Source: Colius striatus (Eukaryota; Chordata; Aves; Coliiformes; Coliidae). Taken from it: a DNA stretch of 64,000 nt. The DNA is taken from assembly GCF_028858725.1 (NCBI RefSeq), contig NC_084767.1, positions 2,841,501 through 2,905,500 on the forward strand, read 5' to 3'. Every line of letters begins with the position of its first letter. The stretch's first letter is position 1. Of the stretch, positions 1 through 10,900 are shown in pieces. Position numbers and translations under genes: made by a program. Under the pieces are notes generated by a model. That model searched no databases. It saw only the letters and a list, made by a program, of their open reading frames with translations, and was not told where the DNA came from.

Positions 1-299
1 GGAAGACAGGACATGCACTGCGCGTCCTGCCCAAGCACACGAGCGGCTCCCACCTCCCCTCAGCATCCCTGCTCCGTGAGGCCGCGGCCTCCACAGAACC
101 ATCGCTCTGCAGTGTCCTCCCACTGCAATCGCGGCCCTGCAGCCGCGGGTATAAGGTGCAACTGTGCCCCATGATAGCCAAGGGTCTGGGGCTGTCCTCG
201 GGGGCCGCGGGAGAAAGGGGCTGCCACCAGCTCGCCCTGCCTTCGTCTCCTCCCCACCTGCAAGAAGCCAGAGGCTGGTGTCTCCCCTGGCAGGGGAGG

Positions 300-930
300 T
301 GTCAGCAGGCGGGGGCGGGGCGCGGAGAGAGCCGGCTCAGCCCCTTCCCCGGTCGCGACCGCCGCCTCCCCACACACGGCTCCGCTCGGCCGCCGCCGGG
401 CCGGGGACCCTCACCGGCGGCGCGCCGCGTGGCCCCGCTCCTCCGGGCCCGGCCCCCGACCCGGGGAGCCATCGCGGCTGGGGGCGGCGGGGCTCTGCCC
501 GGCCCAGCCGCGCCGCGGCGAGGAGCGGCGGCGCCCAGCACTGCTCATGGCGGCGGGGCCGGCGGCGACCGTTGCCACCGCCGTTGGCCGTTACCCCGGC
601 AACGGGAGCGGCGCCCGCGGGCGTCCCGCCCCGCCATTGGCCGCTCCGCCAGCCCCGCCGTGGCCAACGGGCGGCCCCGCGTCCCCGGCCCCGCGTCCCT
701 GCTCATCGTACCGGCCCGCCCCGGGCGGCAGCTCGGATCGCGGGCACGGCGCAGAGCCCCGCGGGGACACGGGCGAGGCCGAGGCGGCGGGGACGGCGCA
801 GTGGCGGCCCCGGGCCCGGGGGTAGGCTCCGGAGCTGGCTCTCGCCGCGCCCCAGCCCGGCTCGCGAAGAGCGCTGGTGTCCGCAGCGGCGGCTGTGCCG
901 CCTCCCCTCCTCCCCCCAGCGCCTCCCCAT
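300..930. promoter_or_regulatory. CpG island at the left edge, likely promoter of the next gene
   Basis: This stretch is very GC-rich with dense CpG and lies just past the 3' end of UIMC1. It holds an RFX-type X-box at 590-603 and an inverted CCAAT box (ATTGG) near 635. On the minus strand an ATG at 472 opens a short reading frame that reaches a consensus-like donor (CCG|GTGAGG) with the exon ending at 415. In human the gene downstream of UIMC1 is HK3 on the same strand, so a leftward promoter here fits synteny, but no protein family is recognisable in the 19 codons visible. Calling an island is safe; the gene it serves is inference. Confidence 0.6.
590..603. promoter_or_regulatory. RFX-family X-box palindrome
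   Basis: The sequence reads GTTACC, a CC spacer, then GGCAAC: two inverted half-sites of the RFX X-box consensus (GTTNCC-N1-3-GGNAAC). X-boxes in CpG-island promoters are typical of ciliary and other RFX-controlled genes. Its distance to the putative minus-strand ATG at 472 is about 120 bp, usual for such promoters. Binding is not shown by sequence alone. Confidence 0.5.
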
Positions 931-991
931 CCCCAGAGACAGACAGCGCGGCTCCTCGGGCTTGCTGCAGTTTCATAAAAACATACATAAA

Positions 992-997
992 TATATT
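992..997 (-). terminator. Candidate UIMC1 polyadenylation signal (variant AATATA)
   Basis: On the minus strand AATATA is followed within about 20 bp by a TG/T-rich stretch (TGTATGTTTTTATG), the arrangement expected of a poly(A) signal and its downstream element. It lies about 195 bp past the UIMC1 stop codon. No canonical AATAAA was seen on the minus strand between the stop and here. AATATA is a weak variant, so the true 3' end could be elsewhere. Confidence 0.3.
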
Positions 998-1188
998 TCC
1001 GTTTCTTTACCAGAGAGCAAAGCTGCACAGGCACCTATAAAACACACAGTCACTGCTCCCCCCCGGCGCTCCCTGCGCAGCTCGTAGAAAACATACAAAA
1101 GTGGGGCGGGAGAACAAGGCAGGGGTGAAGCGGGGCCGCGCAGCACCGCGCCGGGGGGCCGCGGGGTGGTCCTGCCGCACCGCCGGCC

Positions 1189-1911
1189 TCAGAACTTGCG
1201 CTTCCTCCGGCGGCAGCCCTTGCTCTGCTGCTGGCTGCCCGGCCCGAGAGCCGCCCGCGGCTCCAAGGCCACCACGCGGGCCGTGGCTTCCGAGGAGGCG
1301 GCGGGTCTGGCAGGGGAGACGTCGAGGGGAAGCTGCAGGGAGCTGGGGCTGTCAGCTGCCGACGTCCCGGCTCCGGCTGAGAGCGGGGGAGGGGACTGTT
1401 GGTCTCCTAGTCCAGAGAGGGGGGTCTCTGCATCAGCATCTGCAAGGAGAACGCACGTCAGCCCTGGCTGGGTGCCCTCCAGCCTCTCCCCACCCATCTC
1501 CTCCTGTCCTTGGATGCGTAGAGCGCAGTGCTGGTGTGCAGGCAGGGAGGGAAACACCCTGTCAGCCCCTCCCCCGGGGAAGCTGGACATCTCTGGCTGC
1601 AACAGCTTGGAGCACACCCCTACCCCTGCGAGAGCTCTGGGCACTGGTCCCATGGGCACAAGCAGAGAGGTGGACAGTGGCTGGGGGGATGCCAGCAGCC
1701 AACAAATCCCACAGCCTACTGCTCTGCTCAGGAAGAACAGACCCCTCTCCAAAGGTAATTTGCTGTCCCAGGCTGAACCAGGACCAAAAGAGGAGAGCTG
1801 GGAAAGGGCAGCCCTGACCCAGGCAGGCATAGAATGCAGCTTCCCACCTGCAGACTTGCTCTCCGAGAGCTCCAGCATCCTGAGGAGTCCTCTCTCCTGC
1901 CTTCCGCGGTC
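1189..1911 (-). other. UIMC1: UIMC1 last two exons (1911-1848 and 1439-1189) with a stop-free intron
   Basis: Exon 11 (64 nt) encodes a short helix-like [15 protein letters not shown]; exon 12 (251 nt) encodes a Pro/Ala/Ser-rich tail ending RRRKRKF and TGA, like the human GRGRRRKF end. The intron between them, 1440-1847, is 408 nt with GTGGGA donor and CTCCTTGCAG acceptor. It is divisible by three and has no stop in the coding frame. Confidence 0.9.
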
Positions 1912-4900
1912 CTGCCAAGGAGAAGAGAACCACCATCAGTCACAGCCTTGCCACGAGTGAAACTCATAGCCAGGCTGGCCCCGGGGCCACAGTCCCACTC
2001 AGCCTGAGGGCTCAGGCTTGGCACAAGAGGGAATGCTGCATTTCCAGGGCCTCCAGCTGAGCACAGTCAGCTGCCAAGGGGAAGGGCACTGCCCTGTGAC
2101 CAGCCCAATTGGTGCCTGAGCAGAGGCAGCTGAGGGCAGTTAACAAAGCAGAGCCCACTAAGGAGAGAAGCAGGAAGCCATCCCCAAGCCCAGCCAGTGA
2201 GCACAGGGTTGTAACAGAAAATGTGGGCACCAGGGGCTCTGCCACGGCTCAGGCACATCCCCAGCCCTGTGCCTCGGAGGGAAGGCTCCTTCCCACTCTG
2301 AGGGCAGAGGGGCTTGGTGCTGGAGGGCAAGGCCTTCCTCCAGGCACAGCCAGATGAGAACCACACGTCTTGTGCCCCCTCTCAGCCCCTGGGAAGATGC
2401 AGCCATGCTGGTCACACAGGATAAGGAAGACCACTTGGCCTGGCTGCTCTAAGCCTTGCTGGCCCAGCAAAGTCCCCTCTCCTGGCTGCTCCCAGGGCTG
2501 CTTTAGCAGGCACTGGTGTCCTGGCTGCAGGGTTGGAGCTGCAAAACACCCCAAAATTGGCCATGGCAGGAACCTGCAAGTCCAACCGTGCCAGTAGGAA
2601 GCCTTCCAACAGCCCAGCTCATGCCCAGGCAGTGCCTGCTCCCTCAGTGAGCTGCCACCTTGGCTCAAGGCAGGGCCAGAGGGAACACAGAGCCTTGCCA
2701 AGCCATCCCAAAGGGCCACTCGGCTCCAGCACCTTCCCCCCGTGCCTCGTGCCCATGCCTGTGTGCAGGACTCCACGTGGCACAGGGCCAGCCAAGCAGC
2801 CCCCACAGAGGCGGTCACAGGCAGGAGCAGCCGTGCCCTGCAGTACTCTGAACCACAGAGCGCTTGGCTGTATCCCAACCAAAATCATCAACCAGAAGTC
2901 TCATCATTTGCATCTGAATCCCCAAAGGGCTGAGGCCTGTGATGGATTTAAGGGATTATATGAAACTAAGACATCATGTTGCATCTTCATGCTGAGAATC
3001 ACATTTCTGAGCGCAGGCAAAGCTGCGGCATTAGGGCTTTGCCCGCAGGAGCCAGCAGGAAGGCCTGGAAGGACCCTCCCCGCGCTCCCCTGGGACCACC
3101 ACGAGAAGGAAAAAGCACAGTGGGGGCCAATGCCTGAGGAGGGAATGTGAGGCAGCTGCTACCCACGCTCCTGCCTCCCTCCCCCTCCAGCCCCCACACC
3201 TCCTCCGCACCTGCTCCCCCACACTCCTCCCTGGCTGCTGCCGTTTGCTCCCAGCCCCGAGCTCCTGCTCTGTCTCTGAAACCTTTCCCATGGGGAAGGG
3301 CTCGTGGATAGAGTCGGACACACCTGTCACCCTGATGCTGCCCCTCCACTCCGTCTCTATTGAGCTGAGGCAGGCTGCAGGCCTGAGGCACAGTGCCTGG
3401 CAGCGGGACAGCCCTGGCTGGCTGCCTGCTGGAGAGGTTCCTGGCAGCTCGGCTGGATTAGCTCACCCCTGGGACCAGTTCGTGCTCTCTGAGAGCATCA
3501 GGGGAAAGAGGGCAACGAAGCCTCTGGCCACGGTGGCCCACAGCAACAAGCTTATCCTACACCGGGTCAGCTCATCCTGTCAAGCAGGGAAACAGCTCCT
3601 GCTGCCAAACCCAGCCCCAACCCCAAAGCAGACAGTCTGCAGGGTGGCCCCTCACCTTGGCGCTTCGCAGCCTCCTGGTTCCCTGAGCTTGCCTAGCAGC
3701 CTGAAGGCAGCTGTCCACGTGCCTCTGATACTGCAGCAGTGGCACCAGTGACTTACAGAGGTAGCACTTCTCACACCTGCCAGGCAGCAAAGGACAGAGC
3801 ACTGCATTAGGATTCACCCTGCACCAGGCTCCCCAGCCACCAGCAGTGGCTTCCCTCCAGGACCTCCCTTCCAGGCCCTGCCACAGAGAGGACGTGTCAC
3901 CAGATCAGGCCTCGCTCCCCGGGGTCGGGCCAGCACCAGGCACCAAGGCTTGAGTGATTATCAGTCTTCCCTACCTATTCCTCCATATCCTGCTGCTGCA
4001 GCAGTGGGACAACAATCAAATGTGCTCATCTAACTATCTCAAACACCACTGATTTCTCCCCAGACATAAAGCACCCTGTCAAAATCCACAGCAGTGAAGT
4101 GCGAGGGCTTTGCAAAGGGGAGTTAAATTCTGCCTGAGAAGCAAACCAAGTGTGTTAAATCAGAGAGACATTTTACCAGGGCTGGATGAACTTGTCTGAC
4201 TAGTAAATCAAGTCTTTCTCTGCACTGTCTCCATTTTACATCATCCCATGTTGGGAGAGGAATGCAGAGCACTGCAGCTGCTGGGGGCTGGTACAGTGCG
4301 TTCCTCAAAGCCCCTCATTTGTGTAGAAGATGCCCAGGCTCACACAGGATGACTGGGTGTGCTTGGGAAGAAAATGATCCTGGGTGAAAGGATTTACACA
4401 GCTACACTTGCTCACATACCAGCTCTTGGCGGGGACTAAACCCTGCAGAAGAAGCCACTGGTTCCTCAGGAGGGGACTATCCACCCAGGCAGCTCTTAAG
4501 GAGCGGACCTTCTCCAAGCCAAGCCAAGGCCCTGGGACCAGCCCCAGCAGCATTGTGTCCAGTTTGATAAGCAGTACTCTCCTAGTAAAACTCACCCCAG
4601 GCTCTAAGATGCATATGGAGAGCCCCCATCGAGCAAAACTCTGCAGTACTTTTCCCCGTATTTTCTTTCCAGTCAGTGCTGATTACCCAGATAATGTGTC
4701 TAAACAGAAGCTGTCCTCTCTATAATTAGCCTAATTCCATTAGTGATGTTGCCATCCACTGTTTGTAACAGCAAAATTGCTTCCATAGTAGGGATTTTAC
4801 TGTCAGATCCTCTCTTATGATGCTTTGTGTGGGTGGCAAGAGGAGGGGCTGCATGGGAAGAGATTAAACAAAGCCCCTGCTATTCTGAAAGTCTAATTTA

Positions 4901-7900
4901 ATTAAGAATATCACTACAGGTGCCATGTTGACAGCCTCCCTGTCCTAGCCTCTTCAATTCCCAGGGTTACCAAGCTCAAACCTCCCATTAGAAACTGGCT
5001 GAGTTAGCACCATTTTAGCTCCAGCTCCCTGCCACAGCAGCCAGAGAGACCAGGCAGCCCTGACCTGCCATGGATCGGGCTGGAAGGAAATGAATGTGAA
5101 AATAAACAATCTGAGAACAGCAAATTCCTCTTGCTTCAGTTTAAATATAGCCATCACAGCAACAAGAGGCACTGAGGGAAGGCAATTTCTTAGGGAAACA
5201 TTGCTATAAGGCCATTGGCCGGTGTTTATACAGGGATAAAGACATCCACAGGCAAGCTAGAACAGAAGCACAGAACCAGGCTTGGAGGAGCAAGCATACC
5301 TACTTACTTGTCAATGTCTAAGGATGTGGGGCTGCTGTCACCACTGGCAGCTTTACTTCTCGCCTCTCTCTGACGCCGGGTGAGCACTGGAGGGAAAATG
5401 GAAAGGGTTACCTGCCATCTACCCCCAAAGCACCCCTACACCATCTCTGAATGCAACAAGTTTCAATCATTTCCACTCAAGGCTGCAGCAGAAGTGATGG
5501 GAGAGGCAAAGAAACACAGGACTGGGCTGGGCTGGGTGATCTTCCCTGGTAGCTGAGGTAGAAGAGGTAGCTGGCCAGTTCTCCTTTGTCTGGGGGGATG
5601 TTGAAGGAGTTACCTTCCCTGGGCTCAGCAGCCAGCTAGCCATTCACACTGTCACTTGTCTGCTGCCAGAACAGCTGGATCAACAGTATGTAGCTCACAG
5701 TCATTTTCAAGCTGCCATGCAGCAGCACAACAGCCCAGGAGCAGAGTCATCCAGCTGCTCGGGCAGCAGGGCCCTGCTCCCTGCAAAGCCTGGGGGGAAG
5801 GAGAGCCAAGGCAGGGGCTGCTCCAGGAAGGGAGCCTTGCTGAGGGGATACAGCTCACACAGGAAGGGAGGGATATGACAACGAGCTGCTGTTTCCACTG
5901 CCCACCTGGAGCGGGAGTGATCTGTGCTGTAGTCTGCACTCAGCTCTGCAGGGCCTCTGGATGAGGATCTCTCCCAGGCCAAGCATCAGTGGTGCTGCTC
6001 TCCAGTGGCAGCAGGGAAGGGCCAGCTCTGACACACGCGGGCAGCCAGCCAGGTCCCAGCTGATCAGCACACTGAGGATGGGTCCAGTCGCTTCTGTTCC
6101 TTCCACAAGCCCAAGTGGCCTTTCCAAACCTTCTCTCCAGGCAAGGAGCACATGGGAGTGTTGTCTCTTTCAGTCCAATTCCTCTCAGAGTATTCCTGTT
6201 GACATGCCACCAGCAAAGATCCTCAGGGAACATATTAGATAGCTTAGCTTGCTTCACCAGGGATGCTCAAGACTCCAGCTCCAAAACAGATGTCACAATA
6301 AGCACTCTCAGGCAAGCTGGCTACGGGGACAACACAGCAAGCTGCTTTACAGCCCAGTAACATTGCCTCCCATACTTATAAAACCCTGAATCCCTGGTAT
6401 AGGCACAACAAACCTCTTACTGTTGTCACATCACCCATGGTAAAGAAAGTGACGCACAACATTTTGTGCAGAACAAAGGGAATCCTTCACAGCTTTAGCA
6501 AATCCCCATTTCCAGAGTGTTAGGCAACTTCGATATCCATCCACCACACGGCCTTTGCCTTAGCAGCAGTCACCGGTGTGCAGCCACAACCAGCAAATGC
6601 ACTGCAAGATGCTCAGGAGCTGTTGGGGCTGACAGGAGACATCCATACTGAGGAGAGAAGCTCCAGCTCTTCCCAGGACCTGGGAGTTGCCTCACAGGCG
6701 ATGACTGATACCAACAGCTCCTCTCTCAGAGGCACTGAAGCGGCCGTCTCTCCAACTTAGCCTGGCCCAGATTGGAAGTGGCAGCCTGACTAGGAGGACT
6801 GATAAGCACAGCCACCCCCCAGGCCATCCAGCCTCCCAACAACCCAGCTGCCACGTGGCTCTGACAGCATGGTGAAAGCTGCTCTCCAAATCAGCATGTG
6901 CTCCTTAATATTCCTTTAGGATCTCAGGAGCCTTGTACAGTAGCTCAGGTGTTAATCAGTTCTATTTTCTTCCAAAAGCAGTGAACACATCTGGCATAAT
7001 GGGCCCATTAGAGATGTCTGGGACCAGCTCTGCAGCTGCCCAAGGGAAGACCCCCAGCTGTGCTGCTGGAAGCAGAGGCACAGGAGAGAGAACAGGGCCA
7101 GCTGGTGAGGACCGACCCCTGCCACCGGCTGCCCACAGGAACAGGGCTCAGAACACGGGAAAAGCCTTGCCATGGGGAAAATCCCCACCACAGAGCAGTG
7201 CTGTGTGACAGGAGTCTTGGAACTCTCCCAGATGTGATGCTCTTCGTTGGCTCAGACACGTGATGCAGCCCCAAAACCACCCTTTCCCCAGCTCGACATT
7301 TATTCTGGTTGTCAAGTCATCCTTGGCCCACTCGGCTCCAGCTCATACCCGGGGCAGAGGAGCAAACCCTCACCAGCACAGCCCCACTGTCAGCCTGCTC
7401 ACCCAGGCACCTCCTGGTGTTCCTCTGCACCCGTTCCCTGCTTCTTCTGCTGTCTCAGTGCCACTTCTGTTGATGTCAGGAGCTTTTTAACGGCACCAGT
7501 GCTGCTGCTGAAGACTGATGGCTGCATCAGGTTGTGTTTGAGGCTTTGGGAGGAGGGGATATTCCAAATCCTCATTTTCCTGGGCTCCCTTAGGAACTGA
7601 GAGGCTAGGAGAACGTAGATGGACTATGTCCCAAAGCTCAAGACTGTTTGCTGTACTCAGCAGCAGCCAGCACTCACTTCCAGGCTGAGAGCAGCAGATT
7701 CCTGTGTTGGCAGCAGCCGCAGCAGGCGATGGATGGTGGTGACTCCAGCTGAGAGACCCTCTCACACACATGAGCCCTTCCACTGAGTGCATGAAGAAAG
7801 CAGCTGGCACGGCACTTCCATGGCTCCACTTGTTCATTTGGAATTAACACCAGTCACTGAGCTGGAAACCCAGGACCTGGACCTTCCCCAGCTTGGTACA

Positions 7901-10900
7901 GCAGCTAACACAACAGCAGGCTCCTCTTTTTTTATTTACTCAGACCACAGGAAAATGGAAATTAATGATCAGACTTTCATACTGCCCTGGTATGTGGTGG
8001 TCTGGGCATCCAGCCAGGGCAACCATGTACATACGTAGGGGAAGCAACTGTAACTCATTTTCTACTGTTAACTCATTTGAAAACCTGTCCTTAAATACCA
8101 GCTGGACCGAGCTGGCCTCCTGATGCATAACACCGAAAGACTTTGGTGCATGATTAGAAGAGGGAAGAAGAGAAGTAAAACCAGCAAGAATCCATCCTTT
8201 TGTAATTTTAAAATGAAAAAGCACTGACAGCTGTAGTCTGCAGGACTGCATGATCTGCAATTCTAGAGACATCAGCATTAAATCCAATTAATAAGTGGGA
8301 AGACAGAGCAGGAACCCCTGACCCACTGCTCCAAAGGGAAACTGACGCCGTCTCTTCTCAACAGATCACCCCATGGCTTCGAGGGCAGAACTTTGATTTT
8401 CTCTCACACAAGGCTATTGCTGTGCTCTTGAGGAAGCTAGCAGCCAGCCAAGAGCAGCAGTAGAGAGCAGCCTCTGGACCCACACATGAGCTGGCATTTG
8501 CTTCAGAAAACAACTCTCCCACCTCTTTTTTTCTCCCCACGCATTAGCTTTACCTATAGATTTTGTGCTAGTGATGGATGCCAAGGTAACAGCCCTGGAA
8601 ACAGAGTCCTTTTGTACCTGCACAGCTGTACCAGGCCACTGTCTGGCCTCTGCTTAGAGCTAAACACCATCTCTGCCTACCCAACGCAAACCCTGCTGAC
8701 CAGCCATCAGCCAAGCCCTCCCTGGTGACTGCTGCTGCTGAGAACGGGACCGAGGTGCCCTGTGAGCCACAGCCCCAGCAGGCAGGATCCTGCCCCCTGC
8801 TACCTGCTGCTCCAAGTGCAGGAAGCCCAGGGGCCTGGTAAAGGGTCCTGGTGTAAACAAGACAGGTGTCACAGACTGTTAGAGCTCATAAAGCCTGGCT
8901 TCTACAGGGAAAATACAAGAAACGCTGGCAACAGAAAAGCCAAATTACTGTCATTTCTGTCCCCAAACCATTGCTCTGCCTGGAGTCATTACTGCAGACC
9001 AAAATCCCTTTTATTCCAGCCTAGTTTTCTTACGGGGGGGATTGTTCTGAACAAGCCAGAACAGCAGAGTAGCAATTCCAAAATAAGCACCCTTACAAAC
9101 ATCCCCAAGGAGATCAGCCTGGAAGCAGAGTGGAGAAGCCAGCCTTGAACTCTGTCCTGCTGAAAGCCCCAACACCAAAGGAAAGCACAAATTCCCTTAC
9201 ACTGCCAAAGAACTCAAAGCCTTTTCCTGATCACAGCCAGGATTCCCCAGGATCAATGGACATACTCGCAGTCCAGACACAGCAGGGACCTGACTACCAC
9301 AGGGCCAAAGACATCCCTGCTAAAAGGCACACCAAAACTCCTGCTCAGTTTTGTAGCACGGATAAGACCTTTATCAGTCTTGAGGATGGGAGAGGAACTG
9401 GGATAATTTGTGATTTGCCTGAGCCAAATGCTTTGCATTAGCAGCTGGTTTGTGCCTGCAGAGAGAACTCCCCACTAAAATTAAGCACCAAGCAGTATCA
9501 GCCTCTACTCTCCCCCTGCTATCTCGACGGGATCCATGTCACAGCCCCAAAGATCTGGTATAACGTGGACCTTGTATTTTTACACTACCTCAGCTCTGCA
9601 GTAAGGTAACATGATGAAACCTTGTCCTGCCAGAGGAATGCAAAAAGTTACAGTTCTTTTACTAGCTCTGATGTCCTCAAATTGCTTAAACATCACAGAT
9701 CTGGGTTGCATTTAATAACCTTGTATGTAACTGAAAATTAGACATTCACAACCTGAAAAGTTAATCTTATTACAAGCGACTACTTTGATATTACCTGACA
9801 TTGTGCTAACACAGACTTTACATTTCAAGCAGCAGCTAAAACATAACTTATTGAATATGTTGATAACCAAATGGTGTATTTGTTCACTTAAGCTCTACAA
9901 AGGTTGGCCACGGAAAACTGATACGGAGAAGACTGCAAAGAGGATTAATACAGGCACATTCTGACCGTGCTTCTATGCCTCAGCCTTCTCGGGAAGGAGA
10001 CAAATCCAGGCTCTCAGATCGATAGCTATCATTTTGCAATTCTAGAGGAACAAGAGGGAAACTTTTCTGCCGTCTCTCGCAGCTGAAGAAGCCATTTTTG
10101 CACACGCAAATGTCAGCCTCGTTGCAGAGCCGTGCCTGGAGTGGCACAGACCATCCTCCCTCCTCGAGAGCCCTGATGGACGCTCACTGTGGGCTTCAAG
10201 AACCTGCCTTTTTCTACCACTAGCACATCCTCTGCAACTCCTCAGCAAAACACACAGTAGGCATGTCTTATGAGTACTGCTTGAAGCATCCAGGGCTAAA
10301 TCCTGAGGTAATATTCAGCTCATACACTTTCCAAGAGACTAATAATGTGGTGAATTACAAAGCTGACCAGAGGGATGTCTCTGTGCAGGAGCCTCTGATT
10401 ACACTTTTCTGGCTGGCTTGGAGATGGAACAGAGTGAACAAACCTCCCTATAGGCCATGCATCAGATACCCTGAGAGGGACAAGACTGCAGCACCTGGCT
10501 GCAATAAGAGGAAAGGGGGATGAGCACAAAGAGCAAAGACACGGAAGCAGCAGTCGGCAGACCTGGACTGTGCTCGCCAGCCTCCTCTCCCACGATGCCG
10601 TTGCAGTACATGGCATGCAGCTCAATCTCCGTGGCTGGAAAGCCTTGGTCACACAGTGGGCATGACACACGGTCAGCAGCTGCCGGACTGTGCTCAGACA
10701 CAGTCCTGCCATCATCTTCATCTCCACCAGCCTAAGGAGGAAGAAGAAAAAAATCAGCCAGGCAGTTAATTGTTCTGTTTCTCCTTTTTTTGTTCTTGCT
10801 AGGTGCAGAGCTTCATGGTGTCTAGGAGCTACTCACCCTCCCACAGACTCAGTTTTCCTTGGAAAGTTTTGTTCTCCCTTCATCACATACTGGTCAGAAA

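Larger units (their letters stand above)
1912..10562 (-). other. UIMC1 introns 8-10: no gene seen between exons
   Basis: Outside the two exons at 3656-3776 and 5308-5386 this stretch is non-coding. All reading frames here are short, overlap on both strands and show no family motif. I see no tRNA and no clear young repeat. The part 9,480-10,050 is AT-richer than its surroundings. Confidence 0.7.

Noticed and set aside
156-1087. Two frames of about 300 aa on the plus strand at the left end
   Set aside because: Arg/Pro/Ala-rich, overlapping in two frames, crossing a CpG island and the UIMC1 3' end; no domain or splice pattern.
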